In this document: positions 19,449 through 28,522 of the stretch, in pieces
How the letters are laid out: every line of letters starts with the position of its first letter
Numbering within the stretch: position 1 is the first letter of the stretch
Source of the DNA: Rhizobium sp. Root708
GTDB taxonomy: Bacteria; Pseudomonadota; Alphaproteobacteria; Rhizobiales; Rhizobiaceae
Length of the DNA stretch: 64,000 bases
Reading direction: 5' to 3'
Assembly: GCF_001429725.1 (NCBI RefSeq)
Contig: NZ_LMHV01000008.1
Coordinates: 61,604 to 125,603, forward strand
Notes under the pieces: model-generated
What the model saw: the letters and a program-made list of their open reading frames with translations, nothing else
Database searches by the model: none
What the model was told of the DNA's origin: nothing
Program-made: the position numbers and the translations under genes

Positions 19449-20153
19449 TCAGGCCTTCAGCGCCGGCGGAATCGCGCGGCGGTGCCGTGAGAGCGAGTAT
19501 TCGAGCAGGGACATTGCCTGCAGGATGATGAAGTTGAGAACAAGGTAGATGATGGCCGCGCAGAGAAACACTTCCATGGTGCGGTAGGTCTGCGAGATCA
19601 ATCGCTGCGCCACACCGGTCACTTCCCACACGGTCACCAGGCTTGCGAGCGCCGTTGACTTCATCATCAGGACGATCTCGGTGGAATAGGCGGGCAGCGC
19701 GTGCCTGAAAGCGATCGGCGCCAGAATACGACGGACGAGGAGCGCGCCGGACATGCCGATCGAGCGGGCGGCCTCGATCTCGCGCGGGGAGACGGCGCGA
19801 ATGCCACCACGGAAGAGCTCCGCCGAGTAACCGGCGGTGCAAAGCGCGAGCGACAATACCGCGCAAACGAACGGCTCGCGCAGGAAGGGCCATAGGAACG
19901 AGTAACGGATGAAGCCGAACTGGCCGAGGCCGTAGAAGACAAGGAACATCTGGATCAGCAGCGGCGAGCCGCGGAAGATGAAGATGTAGCCCTTGGCGAT
20001 AGCCGACAGGACGGGGTTCCCGCCGACGCGCATCCAGACAATCAGCAGCGCCAGCAGGCCGCCGAAGAAGATCGATAGCGAGAACAGCGCCAAGGTCGTC
20101 GGAACGGCCTTCAGCAGGGTACCCAATGTTTGAGCGAGAAAAGCGAAATCCAT
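19449..20153 (-). CDS. Amino-acid ABC transporter permease (HisM type)
   Basis: A 234-residue inner-membrane protein with about five membrane segments and the EAA-type loop [21 protein letters not shown]. It is the second permease of the polar amino acid transporter and lies 9 bases from the first. Size and motif are normal for the family. Confidence 0.92.
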   Translation of the reverse strand: MDFAFLAQTLGTLLKAVPTTLALFSLSIFFGGLLALLIVWMRVGGNPVLSAIAKGYIFIFRGSPLLIQMFLVFYGLGQFGFIRYSFLWPFLREPFVCAVLSLALCTAGYSAELFRGGIRAVSPREIEAARSIGMSGALLVRRILAPIAFRHALPAYSTEIVLMMKSTALASLVTVWEVTGVAQRLISQTYRTMEVFLCAAIIYLVLNFIILQAMSLLEYSLSRHRRAIPPALKA

Positions 20154-20162
20154 CGTCCTACC

Positions 20163-20888
20163 TCACGCCTTTCCCATGGCCGCTGTCGGCATGCTCCGAT
20201 TGGCGCGCCGTTCGGCGCCGTTGAAGACCCGGTCGGAAAGGCTGGTCAGGATCAGATAGAGGATGCCGCCGACGATGAAGAACAGGAAATACTGCCGGGT
20301 GGAGCCGGCCGCCACCTGACTGGTGCGCATCAGTTCCGCCAGGCCCGTTACCGATATCAGCGCAGAGTCCTTCAGACTGAGCTGCCAGACGTTGCCGAGA
20401 CCGGGGATCGCGAAACGCAGCACCTGCGGGATGATGATGCGGCGAAACCGAAGACCGCTGGGCATGCCGATCGCCGATGCCGCCTCGAGCTCACCTTTGG
20501 AAATGGCTAGGTACGCTCCGCGAAAGACTTCCGCCTGGTAGGCGCCGGAGATGATCCCGACGGCCAGCGCACCGGCGAGAAACGAGGGCATCCCGAGGAA
20601 ACCTTCGTAGCCCATCGCCTTGCCCATCGAGGTGATGGCAGACGATCCTCCAAAATAGATGAGGTAGATAATCAGCAGTTCCGGCACGCCGCGAAAGACG
20701 GTTGTGTAGACGTTGCCGAGCGCGACGAGCCATGTCCTGCCCGACAGCTTGGCGGCGGAAATCATCGCGCCAAGAACGGCGCCGATCGCAAGCGCGCTCG
20801 CGGTCACGCAAAGTGTCATCAGTGCGGCGAGCAGAAGCAGCGCGCCCCATCCGGTCGAGCCGAATCCAATCAGTTCCAGTGTTGCCAT
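20163..20888 (-). CDS. Amino-acid ABC transporter permease (HisQ type)
   Basis: A 241-residue membrane protein with about five membrane segments and the coupling loop GELEAASAIGMPSGLRFRRII. It forms a heterodimeric channel with the HisM-type permease. It is separated from the binding-protein gene by about 100 bases that hold a hairpin. Confidence 0.92.
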   Translation of the reverse strand: MATLELIGFGSTGWGALLLLAALMTLCVTASALAIGAVLGAMISAAKLSGRTWLVALGNVYTTVFRGVPELLIIYLIYFGGSSAITSMGKAMGYEGFLGMPSFLAGALAVGIISGAYQAEVFRGAYLAISKGELEAASAIGMPSGLRFRRIIIPQVLRFAIPGLGNVWQLSLKDSALISVTGLAELMRTSQVAAGSTRQYFLFFIVGGILYLILTSLSDRVFNGAERRANRSMPTAAMGKA

Positions 20889-20937
20889 GTCACGTTCCCC
20901 GCGCCTGCCGCTGTCCCGGCAGTGTCAGAATAGCATG

Positions 20938-20965
20938 CGGTCCCCGGCACCTGAGCCGGAGACCG
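20938..20965 (-). terminator. Intercistronic hairpin after the amino-acid binding-protein gene
   Basis: An 11-bp stem with one mismatch (arms 20938-20948 and 20955-20965, + strand CGGTCCCCGGC / GCCGGAGACCG) and a six-base loop, located between the binding-protein stop and the permease start. There is no T run. As with 859-892 and 34276-34306, it sits directly after a binding-protein gene, so it may favour binding-protein mRNA. Confidence 0.5.
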
Positions 20966-20988
20966 GGACGTCCGGCCTCCGCCGGAAA

Positions 20989-21831
20989 TCAGTTCTGCGG
21001 GCTGACGTCGACCTTGAACCACTTCATCGACAAGGTCTTCACGGTGCCGTCAGCGAGTGCGGACTTGATCGCTTCGTTGAACTTGTCGCGAAGGTCGGTA
21101 TCGGCCTGACGGACACCAAGTCCTTCGCCCTCGCCCCAGATCGGACCGACGATTTCAGGGCCGGTAAAGGCCAGCGTGTCGTTGGCCGACTGGAATGCAT
21201 TGGCAAAATACACGGCGTCGTCGAAGCCAAGATCGATACGGCCGTTCTGCAGGTCGAGATCGCGATCCGCACCGGTCTTGTATTCACGAATCTCGGCGAT
21301 ATCGCCAAAATTGTCGTAGACGAACTTGGCGTAGACGGTTGCCGCCTGAATGCCGATCGTCTTGCCCTTGAAAGCTTCCTTCAGCGCATCGACTTCCTTA
21401 ACGCCGGTCTGGCCGGCCGTCATCTTGATCGTTGCGCCGGTGCCTGCCGCGTTGGCAAGCGGGCTGTCCTTGGCAGTCGCGAAAGCGGCCGGTGTCGCAG
21501 CATAGGGGATCGTGAAGCCGATCACCTTCTTGCGATCTTCGGTAATCGACAGAGCATCCATGATCACGTCAAATTTACCGGCGTTCAGCGCCGGGATCAT
21601 ACCATCCCAGTCGGACGCGACGAGCTTGCACTCGATCTTGGCGCGCTCGCACAAAACCTTGGCAAGTTCCGGTTCGAATCCGCCGAGCGTTCCGTCGGCA
21701 TTGGTCATGTTCCAAGGCGCATAGGCGCCTTCAAGCGTGATGGTCGCGCTCTTCCAATCCTTGGCGGCGACGGGCGCCGCGGCGGTCGAGAGCGCCAAAG
21801 CAGCATAAACAAACAGCATATGGGATTTCAT
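20989..21831 (-). CDS. Amino-acid ABC transporter substrate-binding protein
   Basis: A 280-residue exported protein with signal peptide MKSHMLFVYAALALSTAAAP and then a family 3 solute-binding domain (EGAYAPWNMTNADGTLGGFE, ASDWDGMIPALNAGKFDVIM, GIQAATVYAKF). GAGGAG precedes the start at 21831; a frame reaching 13 codons further upstream would disrupt the signal peptide. It is the first gene of the minus-strand operon and should choose the substrate of the lyase homologue and flavo-oxidase. The ligand pocket cannot be read by eye. An aromatic or N-methylated amino acid is a guess from the neighbours. Confidence 0.92.
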   Translation of the reverse strand: MKSHMLFVYAALALSTAAAPVAAKDWKSATITLEGAYAPWNMTNADGTLGGFEPELAKVLCERAKIECKLVASDWDGMIPALNAGKFDVIMDALSITEDRKKVIGFTIPYAATPAAFATAKDSPLANAAGTGATIKMTAGQTGVKEVDALKEAFKGKTIGIQAATVYAKFVYDNFGDIAEIREYKTGADRDLDLQNGRIDLGFDDAVYFANAFQSANDTLAFTGPEIVGPIWGEGEGLGVRQADTDLRDKFNEAIKSALADGTVKTLSMKWFKVDVSPQN

Positions 21832-21944
21832 CGAAGCCTCTCCTCTGAGGTAAAACTGGCCTGGGGGCACACGTTATTGTTCTTACGGCCGATCTTCTGT
21901 CGGCTTGCTCGATCCAAAGTGAAATGCATTGATCTCGAGGTTGT

Positions 21945-21958
21945 ATATGGTACCATAT
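21945..21958. promoter_or_regulatory. Probable operator of the HutC-type regulator
   Basis: Perfect 14-base palindrome ATATGGTACCATAT in the 197-base divergent gap between the binding-protein operon and the GntR/HutC gene. Palindromes of this kind are normal targets for this regulator class. The flanking left half TTGTATATGG recurs exactly at 22791-22800. Confidence 0.65.
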
Positions 21959-22028
21959 GAAATATTTTATGATATGCAAGAGGAAAGTCGCGGTCGGGCA
22001 GATTCTTCGACTGCAAAAGGAACAGGCG

Positions 22029-22784
22029 ATGAAGCACCCAGGCAAGATGAAGCAAGAGCTGGTGCAGCACGATACCGCACCGCTTTACGCTGGCGTCAAG
22101 CAAATGATTCTTGATCGAATCCACAGTGGCGAATGGCCGCCGAAATTTCGAGTTCCTTCGGAAAATGAACTGGTTAGCGAGCTCGGCGTCAGCAAGATGA
22201 CCGCCAATCGCGCACTTCGCGAACTCGCGAACGAAGGCGAACTGGTCAGAATCCAAGGGGTTGGATCATTCGTGGCGGAGCGCAAAGGCTATTCCGCGCT
22301 CTTCGAGGTCCGCAACATAGCCGACGAGATTGCCGAGCGCGGCCACCTCCACGATGCATCCGTGATCGTATTAGCGTCGGAAATGGCCTCCCCTGAGGTG
22401 GCCGATGCGCTTGATCTCGAGATCGCCGCGCCGGTTTTCCATTCCCTCGTCGTACACAGCGAGAACGGCGTTCCGGTGCAGATCGAGGACCGCTTCGTCA
22501 ATCCGGCCGCCGCTCCCGACTATCTTATCCAAGACTTCTCTTCCTTGACGCCAAATGCTTATCTGACGTCAGCCGCGCCGCTCAGCGGCTCGGAGCACGT
22601 GGTGGAAGCCGTTATGCCGCAGGCGTGGGAGTGCAAACTGCTGACGATTCTCCGGAGCGAGCCCTGCCTGTCGATCAGACGCAGAACATGGTCGGGTCAA
22701 CACGTCGTCTCGACCGCCCGGCTCATTTATCCGGCAAGCCGATATCGCCTGGAGACCCGAAGCGGGAAGCCCTCCGACGATTAG
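22029..22784 (+). CDS. GntR-family regulator of the HutC/UTRA subgroup
   Basis: A 251-residue protein with an N-terminal winged helix (VPSENELVSELGVSKM, then TANRALRELANEGEL) and a UTRA ligand-binding domain (about 90-245). The start at 22029 is chosen because AAGGAACAG lies just upstream; an ATG 24 codons earlier would fall inside the operator palindrome. It probably represses the divergent transporter/lyase operon and itself, releasing DNA when the imported amino acid or its product binds. HutC proteins classically sense urocanate, but the product here is unknown because the lyase is atypical. Confidence 0.88.
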   Translation: MKHPGKMKQELVQHDTAPLYAGVKQMILDRIHSGEWPPKFRVPSENELVSELGVSKMTANRALRELANEGELVRIQGVGSFVAERKGYSALFEVRNIADEIAERGHLHDASVIVLASEMASPEVADALDLEIAAPVFHSLVVHSENGVPVQIEDRFVNPAAAPDYLIQDFSSLTPNAYLTSAAPLSGSEHVVEAVMPQAWECKLLTILRSEPCLSIRRRTWSGQHVVSTARLIYPASRYRLETRSGKPSDD

Positions 22785-22790
22785 GCTTAG

Positions 22791-22800
22791 TTGTATATGG
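22791..22800 (+). promoter_or_regulatory. Second copy of the HutC half-operator TTGTATATGG
   Basis: Identical to 21941-21950, and located seven bases after the regulator's stop codon. The right half is not palindromic here (AATTAACC follows), so it is only a half site. It could allow DNA looping around the regulator gene or be a remnant of a duplicated operator. Confidence 0.35.
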
Positions 22801-22964
22801 AATTAACCCTGTGAATTTTTCATACCTAAATTAGTTAACGGCCAATTAAATGCGTGGAATTCCTTTTGCGCCCTTGGCGATCTCCGCGACGCACTGCATA
22901 ATGGGCACCTGACGAAGATCGCGACTATCGGCATCAGACTGTCCCGGATTTCGTGTAAGCATTT

Positions 22965-22989
22965 GGAACAATAGAGGGTCTGACGCGTT
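22965..22989 (+). promoter_or_regulatory. EcfG-type general stress response promoter of the prkA operon
   Basis: GGAAC at 22965-22969 and CGTT at 22986-22989 with a 16-base spacer. This is an exact match to the GGAAC-N16/17-CGTT consensus of the alpha-proteobacterial EcfG sigma factors (PhyR-NepR-EcfG circuit). The predicted transcription start is around 22997, about 55 bases before the prkA start. Confidence 0.75.
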
Positions 22990-23052
22990 CATAATACGCG
23001 AGCCGACATGCAGCGATCCCGTTTAACCCAACCGGCCGCGGGAGAGCCTATT

Positions 23053-25002
23053 ATGCAAAAAAGCGAAAGCGACGTGTTCGATCTTTTCGCCGAGATTTAT
23101 ACGAGCGCCGCTCAGGAACAATTCAGCCTTCAGGAATATCTCCTTGCTTGCCGTGACGACAAGCGAATGTACGCCACGGCTCAGGAACGTATGGTCGAGG
23201 CCATTGGTGAGCCCAGACTGGTCGATACCAGCGCCGACGAGCGCTTAGGGCGCATTTTCTCCAATAGGACAGTGAAGATTTATCCCTCATTTGCCGATTT
23301 CTACGGCATGGAGGACACGATCGAGCGCATCGTCGGCTATTTCCGCTATGCGGCACAGGGCCTCGAAGAGCGCAAACAGATCCTCTATCTCCTTGGACCG
23401 GTCGGCGGCGGCAAGTCGTCGCTAGCGGAACGGCTGAAGAGGCTGATGGAGCACTCCCCGATCTATACCCTCGCAATCGACGGGCAAGTCAGCCCGATCT
23501 TCGAGTCGCCTCTCGGTCTCTTCCAACCCGATCGCATGGCGGATCTGCTCGAGGACAAATACGGCATCGCGCGGCGGCGACTGACAGGCCTGATCTCCCC
23601 CTGGGCGACAAAACGGCTCGATGAGTTGGGTGGCGACATCTCCCGTTTCAGCGTCGTCAAGCTTATGCCCTCGCGACTGCGGCAGATCGCCATCGCCAAG
23701 ACGGAACCGGGCGACGAAAACAATCAGGACATATCCGCCCTCGTCGGCAAGGTGGATATCCGTCAGCTCGAAAATTACAGCCAGGCCGACCCCGACGCTT
23801 ATTCCTACAGCGGTGGCCTGAACCGGACGACGCAGGGCCTGCTGGAATTCGTTGAAATGTTCAAGGCGCCGATCAAGGTGCTTCACCCGTTGCTGACCGC
23901 CACGCAGGAGGGCAGCTACAACGGCACCGAGAATTTCGGCGCCTTCCCTTATCAAGGCATCGTCGTCGCTCACTCCAACGAATCTGAGTGGCAACAGTTC
24001 AAGAACAACCGTAACAACGAGGCCTTTCTTGACCGCATCCTGGTCGTGAAAGTCCCCTACTGCCTTCGGGTGACGGAAGAACGCCTCATCTATGAGAAGC
24101 TGTTGCGTGAAAGCGAGCTTTCCAAGAGCGCGTGCGCGCCGGAGGTTCTTGAAAACCTCAGCCGCTTCACTGTTTCGACCCGGCTGGCACGGCACGAAAA
24201 CTCGCCGCTCCATACGAAGATGCGGGTCTATGACGGCGAGAACCTCAAGGATACCGATCCCAAGGCAAAGTCGGTGCAGGAGTATCGCGACGCCGCCGGC
24301 GTTGATGAGGGTATGACGGGTATCAGCACCCGCTTTGCTTTCAAGGTGCTGTCGGAGACCTTCAACTACGATACGAAGGAGGTTGCGGCCGACCCCGTGC
24401 ACTTGATGTACATTCTCGAGCAGGCGATCAAGCGAGAGCAGTTCCCGAAGGAAACGGAAGCTTCGTACCTCGACTTCATCAAGACCGAGATCGCCGCCCG
24501 CTATGCGGAATTCATCGGCCATGAAATTCAGAAAGCCTACCTGGAATCCTACAGCGAGTACGGTCAGAACCTGTTCGATCGCTATATCGCCTACGCGGAT
24601 GCCTGGCTGGAGGATCAGGATTTCAAGGACCCCGACACCGGGCAGATTCTCAACCGCGAAATCCTCGACAGCGAACTTTCCCAGATCGAAAAGCCGGCGG
24701 GTATCGCCAATCCCAAGGACTTCCGCAACGAGGTGGTCAAATTCACCCTGCGCGCACGCGCCCGAAACAACGGACGCAACCCCTCGTGGACGAGCTACGA
24801 AAAGCTTCGCGAAGTCATAGAGAAACGTATGTTCGGGCAGGTCGAAGATCTGCTTCCTGTCATCAGCTTCGGCTCGAAGAAGGACACCACGACTGAGAAG
24901 CAGCATGCCGAATTCGTCCAGCGTATGACGGAGCGCGGTTACACCGTACGCCAGGTACGCCGCCTCGTTGACTGGTACATGCGAGTAAACAAGGCCGGTT
25001 GA
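23053..25002 (+). CDS. prkA: PrkA-family serine protein kinase / AAA protein (YeaG-like)
   Basis: A 649-residue cytoplasmic protein. The N-terminal PrkA AAA domain (about 1-380) contains Walker A LLGPVGGGKSSLAERL near residue 118, and the C-terminal PrkA kinase-like domain covers about 390-640. The start at 23053 follows GGGAGAG; it gives a length close to E. coli YeaG (644), while an earlier ATG would add 15 residues. It is first in a three-gene unit with yeaH and spoVR homologues, conserved in many bacteria and linked to starvation and stress survival. It is probably driven by the EcfG promoter upstream. Confidence 0.93.
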   Translation: MQKSESDVFDLFAEIYTSAAQEQFSLQEYLLACRDDKRMYATAQERMVEAIGEPRLVDTSADERLGRIFSNRTVKIYPSFADFYGMEDTIERIVGYFRYAAQGLEERKQILYLLGPVGGGKSSLAERLKRLMEHSPIYTLAIDGQVSPIFESPLGLFQPDRMADLLEDKYGIARRRLTGLISPWATKRLDELGGDISRFSVVKLMPSRLRQIAIAKTEPGDENNQDISALVGKVDIRQLENYSQADPDAYSYSGGLNRTTQGLLEFVEMFKAPIKVLHPLLTATQEGSYNGTENFGAFPYQGIVVAHSNESEWQQFKNNRNNEAFLDRILVVKVPYCLRVTEERLIYEKLLRESELSKSACAPEVLENLSRFTVSTRLARHENSPLHTKMRVYDGENLKDTDPKAKSVQEYRDAAGVDEGMTGISTRFAFKVLSETFNYDTKEVAADPVHLMYILEQAIKREQFPKETEASYLDFIKTEIAARYAEFIGHEIQKAYLESYSEYGQNLFDRYIAYADAWLEDQDFKDPDTGQILNREILDSELSQIEKPAGIANPKDFRNEVVKFTLRARARNNGRNPSWTSYEKLREVIEKRMFGQVEDLLPVISFGSKKDTTTEKQHAEFVQRMTERGYTVRQVRRLVDWYMRVNKAG

Positions 25003-25027
25003 CGATGACGAAGCGAGGGGTTGGCAC

Positions 25028-26344
25028 ATGCCAAATTTCATCGATCGCCGGCTCAATCCGAAGGACAAGAGCCTCGGGAACCGGCAGCGTTTTCTAAAGC
25101 GTGCGCGTGAGGAACTGAAGCGTGCGATCAAGGACCAGGTAAAGTCGGACAAGATAGTGGACGTCGATGCGGCGCACGGCGTTCCCATGCCGACGCGCGG
25201 CGCCGGCGAACCGACTTTTCGCCCGTCGTTTGGAAGCGGAAAGCGCCAGCACGTATTGCCGGGCAACCGTGATTATTCCGCTGGCGATCGCCTGACAAAA
25301 CCGGAAGGCGGAGCCGGCGGAACCGGACAGGGAGCCGGTCGGGGAGAGAGCGAAGACGAGTTCCACTTCATTCTGTCCAGGGAAGAAGTTCTCGACTTGT
25401 TTTTCGAGGATCTCGAGCTTCCTGACATGGTGAAGCTGAACCTGAAGGAAACCGTCACCTTCAAGCCCCACCGCGTTGGCTTCACGACCGCCGGAACGCC
25501 GACAAACATCAATATCGCGCGAACAATGCGCAATAGCTTCGGCCGGCGCATCGCGTTGCAACGGCCGAGTGAAAAGCAGATTCGCACCGTTGCGGACGAG
25601 ATAGCAATACTCGAGCTCGAACGGCCGATATCGGCCCAGAGCAACATACGACTGAGGGCTCTGCGCGAAGAGCTGACATTGCTTGAAAAGCGTCGCAAGC
25701 GCATTTCCTATGTCGATCCTGTGGATGTCAGGTTCAACCGCTTCGAGCGGCAACCCGTGCCCAATGCCAACGCCGTGATGTTTTGCCTGATGGACGTTTC
25801 CGCATCGATGGGCGAACGGGAAAAGGACCTTGCCAAGCGGTTCTTCGTCCTGCTCCACCTCTTTCTCAAGCGGCGCTACAAACGGATAGACATCATCTTT
25901 ATTCGCCACACCGACGAAGCGCGGGAGGTCGACGAAGAGACGTTTTTCTACAGCAAGCAGAGCGGCGGCACGGTCGTTTCGACGGCACTCGAGGAGATGC
26001 TGCGGATCATCGACGAACGCTACCCTGCTGACCTATGGAACATCTACGCGGCCCAGGCCTCGGACGGGGACAACACGAGCGGTGATTCCGACCGTTGCGC
26101 GGCCCTCCTCCGCCAGGAGGTGATGCGGCTCTGCCAGTATTACGCCTATGTCGAAATCATCGACGAACGCGAAACGGAAATATTCGGATCGACGGACAAC
26201 GGAACTTCGCTCTGGCGCGCATATCGCACCGTCGACGGGGAAATTCCGAACTTCCAGATGGCGCGCATTGCCAGACCTGCGAATATCTATCCGGTGTTTC
26301 GCAAGCTTTTCACCCGGCAAGCAGCCGTACGGGCTCGGAGCTAG
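25028..26344 (+). CDS. yeaH: YeaH/YhbH family protein (DUF444)
   Basis: A 438-residue protein with a basic N-terminus, a glycine-rich linker (GGAGGTGQGAGRGESED) and a von Willebrand A-like C-terminal half whose metal-site motif DVSASMGE follows MFCLM. It is encoded 25 bases after prkA, the usual partner gene, whose kinase may act with it. Its molecular role is not established. Sporulation (YhbH) and nitrogen-starvation (YeaH) phenotypes are known for homologues in other bacteria. Confidence 0.92.
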   Translation: MPNFIDRRLNPKDKSLGNRQRFLKRAREELKRAIKDQVKSDKIVDVDAAHGVPMPTRGAGEPTFRPSFGSGKRQHVLPGNRDYSAGDRLTKPEGGAGGTGQGAGRGESEDEFHFILSREEVLDLFFEDLELPDMVKLNLKETVTFKPHRVGFTTAGTPTNINIARTMRNSFGRRIALQRPSEKQIRTVADEIAILELERPISAQSNIRLRALREELTLLEKRRKRISYVDPVDVRFNRFERQPVPNANAVMFCLMDVSASMGEREKDLAKRFFVLLHLFLKRRYKRIDIIFIRHTDEAREVDEETFFYSKQSGGTVVSTALEEMLRIIDERYPADLWNIYAAQASDGDNTSGDSDRCAALLRQEVMRLCQYYAYVEIIDERETEIFGSTDNGTSLWRAYRTVDGEIPNFQMARIARPANIYPVFRKLFTRQAAVRARS

Positions 26345-26354
26345 GGAACGGCAT

Positions 26355-27890
26355 ATGGCGAAACGCGCGACCTCATCCCTGCTGTTCACCGGATCGGACT
26401 GGAATTTCAGCACGCTTTCGCGAGCCTATGACGCGATCGAAACGGTTGCTCTCGACGAAATGGGGCTCGACGTCTATCCGAACCAGCTGGAAATCATCTC
26501 ATCCGAACAGATGCTCGACGCCTATTCCTCCGTCGGCATGCCGCTGATGTACCAGCACTGGTCCTTCGGAAAGAGGTTCATATTCGAGGACAACCTCTAT
26601 CGGAGAGGTCAACGCGGGCTGGCCTATGAGCTGGTTATCAATTCCAATCCCTGCATCACCTACCTGATGGAAGAGAATACGATGGCGATGCAGGCGCTGG
26701 TCACCGCCCATGCCTCCTTCGGCCATAACCACTTCTTCAAAAACAATTATCTGTTCCGCCAATGGACCGATGCCGGCGCGATCCTCGGCTATATGGACTT
26801 CGCCAAGAAGTACATTGCCAAGTGCGAGGAGCGGCACGGCACCGAAGCGGTCGAAGCCATACTTGATTCTGCCCATGCCCTGATGGATCACGGAGTTTTC
26901 CGGTACCGACGTCCACCGAGATTATCGTCGGAGAAGGTCCGGGAAAGGGCCCGAGAGCGCCTGGAATACGAAGAGCAGACTTACAGCGATCTCTGGAGAA
27001 CACTGCCGCTTTCCTCCGAAAGCAGGGATGCGGAAGAGGACGAGCGCAACGCTTCCGAGCGCAAGAAAGTGCTGAACCTTCCGGAAGAGAACCTCCTCTA
27101 TTTCATCGAGAAGCATAGCCTGATCCTCGAGCCATGGCAGCGCGAAATTCTGCGCATCGTGCGCGTCATTGCGCAATATTTCTATCCCCAGCGGCAGACC
27201 AAGGTGATGAACGAGGGCTGCGCTACCTTCGTGCACTACACCATCATCAACAGGTTGTTCGACCAAGGCAGACTGAGCGAAGGCAACATGCTGGAACTGC
27301 TCAAGAGCCACTCGAACGTTGTCTTCCAACCCGATTTCGACGATCCGCGCTTTCCCGGTATCAATCCTTACGCACTCGGTTTTGCGATGATGCAGGACAT
27401 CGAACGGATTTGCATGAACCCGACGTCGGAGGACAAGGAATGGTTCCCCTCCTTCGCCGGCAACGGTGACTGGCGCGAAACCCTCCTCGACGCCTGGGCC
27501 AACCATCGCGACGAGTCTTTCGTGCTGCAGTATTTGAGCCCCAACCTCATTCGCAAGTTCCGGCTGTTCCTGCTGTCGGATGTCGCAACGGACAAGTATT
27601 GCGAGGTCTCTTCCATCCACGACGAGAGAGGCTATGCCGCCGTGCGCAAGGCACTCGCCCGCAGCTATGATGTCGGCGGCCGCCAACCAGATATCCAGGT
27701 CGTTGACGTCGACTTGCTCGGCGATCGCCAATTGCGGCTGAAGCACACCGTGTCCGACGGAATCCTGCTGGACGAGGCAAGCCGCGACGAGACGCTCAGG
27801 CACATCCGCCATCTCTGGGGCTACGAAGTGAGCCTCGCGGGTGTCGACCGAGAGTCGGACAGCCTTCTCTACGAGTGCTCGACAAGCTAA
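26355..27890 (+). CDS. spoVR: SpoVR family protein (YcgB-like)
   Basis: A 511-residue cytoplasmic protein, close to the usual size. The start at 26355, 10 bases after the yeaH stop, is chosen over an open frame that continues far upstream inside yeaH. Recognisable family stretches are MPLMYQHWSFGKRF, INSNPCITYLMEENTM, QTKVMNEGCATFVHYTI and NPYALGFAMMQDIER. It is the third member of the prkA-yeaH-spoVR unit. The biochemical function is unknown; the Bacillus homologue affects spore cortex formation. Confidence 0.93.
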   Translation: MAKRATSSLLFTGSDWNFSTLSRAYDAIETVALDEMGLDVYPNQLEIISSEQMLDAYSSVGMPLMYQHWSFGKRFIFEDNLYRRGQRGLAYELVINSNPCITYLMEENTMAMQALVTAHASFGHNHFFKNNYLFRQWTDAGAILGYMDFAKKYIAKCEERHGTEAVEAILDSAHALMDHGVFRYRRPPRLSSEKVRERARERLEYEEQTYSDLWRTLPLSSESRDAEEDERNASERKKVLNLPEENLLYFIEKHSLILEPWQREILRIVRVIAQYFYPQRQTKVMNEGCATFVHYTIINRLFDQGRLSEGNMLELLKSHSNVVFQPDFDDPRFPGINPYALGFAMMQDIERICMNPTSEDKEWFPSFAGNGDWRETLLDAWANHRDESFVLQYLSPNLIRKFRLFLLSDVATDKYCEVSSIHDERGYAAVRKALARSYDVGGRQPDIQVVDVDLLGDRQLRLKHTVSDGILLDEASRDETLRHIRHLWGYEVSLAGVDRESDSLLYECSTS

Positions 27891-28136
27891 GGCGCGTTTC
27901 CGATATTTTCTGAACGATTGGTTTCGTTTCGGCATCCGCATCGGTAGCCAATGCATTGACATGACTGCCGGTACTCGGCCGCGCATCCTCAATCTGGGGA
28001 AATCAGACAGTGAATAACACCGAAGCGAACGAGTACCGAAATAATACTCTTGAAGTCTCTAAAACAAGCACTACTAAATTAACGGAAGAATTTTTCTATT
28101 GGGAGGAGTGATTTCATTGCGGATCGCTCAAACTTC

Positions 28137-28499
28137 ATGGCGGAAATACTTTCCATCTCTCCGGTTGAGGCTGGGATATTCGCTTGGGATCTCAGCAAGA
28201 ACCTCGTTTACGGCGATTCCGCCCTGGCAACGCTCTTTGGGCTGAGCGCCAAGGAAACAGCCCATGGGCTACCGGTAGAAGATTATCTGGAACGCGTTCA
28301 CCCGGATGATCGGCCTCGGCTTGCGAAGGTTATTCGTGACACGATCCTGTCGCAGTTGCCGCTACAGGAATCCTATCGCGCCCAGCAGAAGAACGGCATC
28401 TATGCTGCGGTGGTATGCTTCGGGCGCAGCTTCAGCGATCGCAGCGGTATTCCCGTCCTATATTCCGGAATCGTCGTTCCGGCGGGCGATGACGACTGA
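28137..28499 (+). CDS. PAS-domain-only sensory protein
   Basis: About 120 residues forming a single PAS fold: GIFAWDLSKNLVYGDSALATLFG, here split as GIFAWDLSKNLVYGD and SALATLFGLS, then YLERVHPDDRPRLAKVI and a C-terminal beta strand with YRAQQKNGIYAAVVCFG. There is no output domain, so it must act through a partner. Start choice is uncertain: the strong ribosome-binding sequence GGGAGGAG (28101-28108) is 28 bases before this ATG but well placed for an in-frame ATT at 28116. It is convergent with a LuxR-type regulator gene 23 bases away. Confidence 0.7.
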   Translation: MAEILSISPVEAGIFAWDLSKNLVYGDSALATLFGLSAKETAHGLPVEDYLERVHPDDRPRLAKVIRDTILSQLPLQESYRAQQKNGIYAAVVCFGRSFSDRSGIPVLYSGIVVPAGDDD

Positions 28500-28522
28500 C
28501 CCATCTCCTCCGATCGCATCTT

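Noticed and set aside
22846..22962. A 38-codon minus-strand frame before prkA that reads protein-like
   Set aside because: There is no ribosome-binding site and it overlaps the EcfG promoter. It may be a remnant but cannot be supported as a gene.
23422..25266. A 614-codon minus-strand frame opposite prkA
   Set aside because: It is a mirror frame of a strongly supported gene and lacks domains and start signals.
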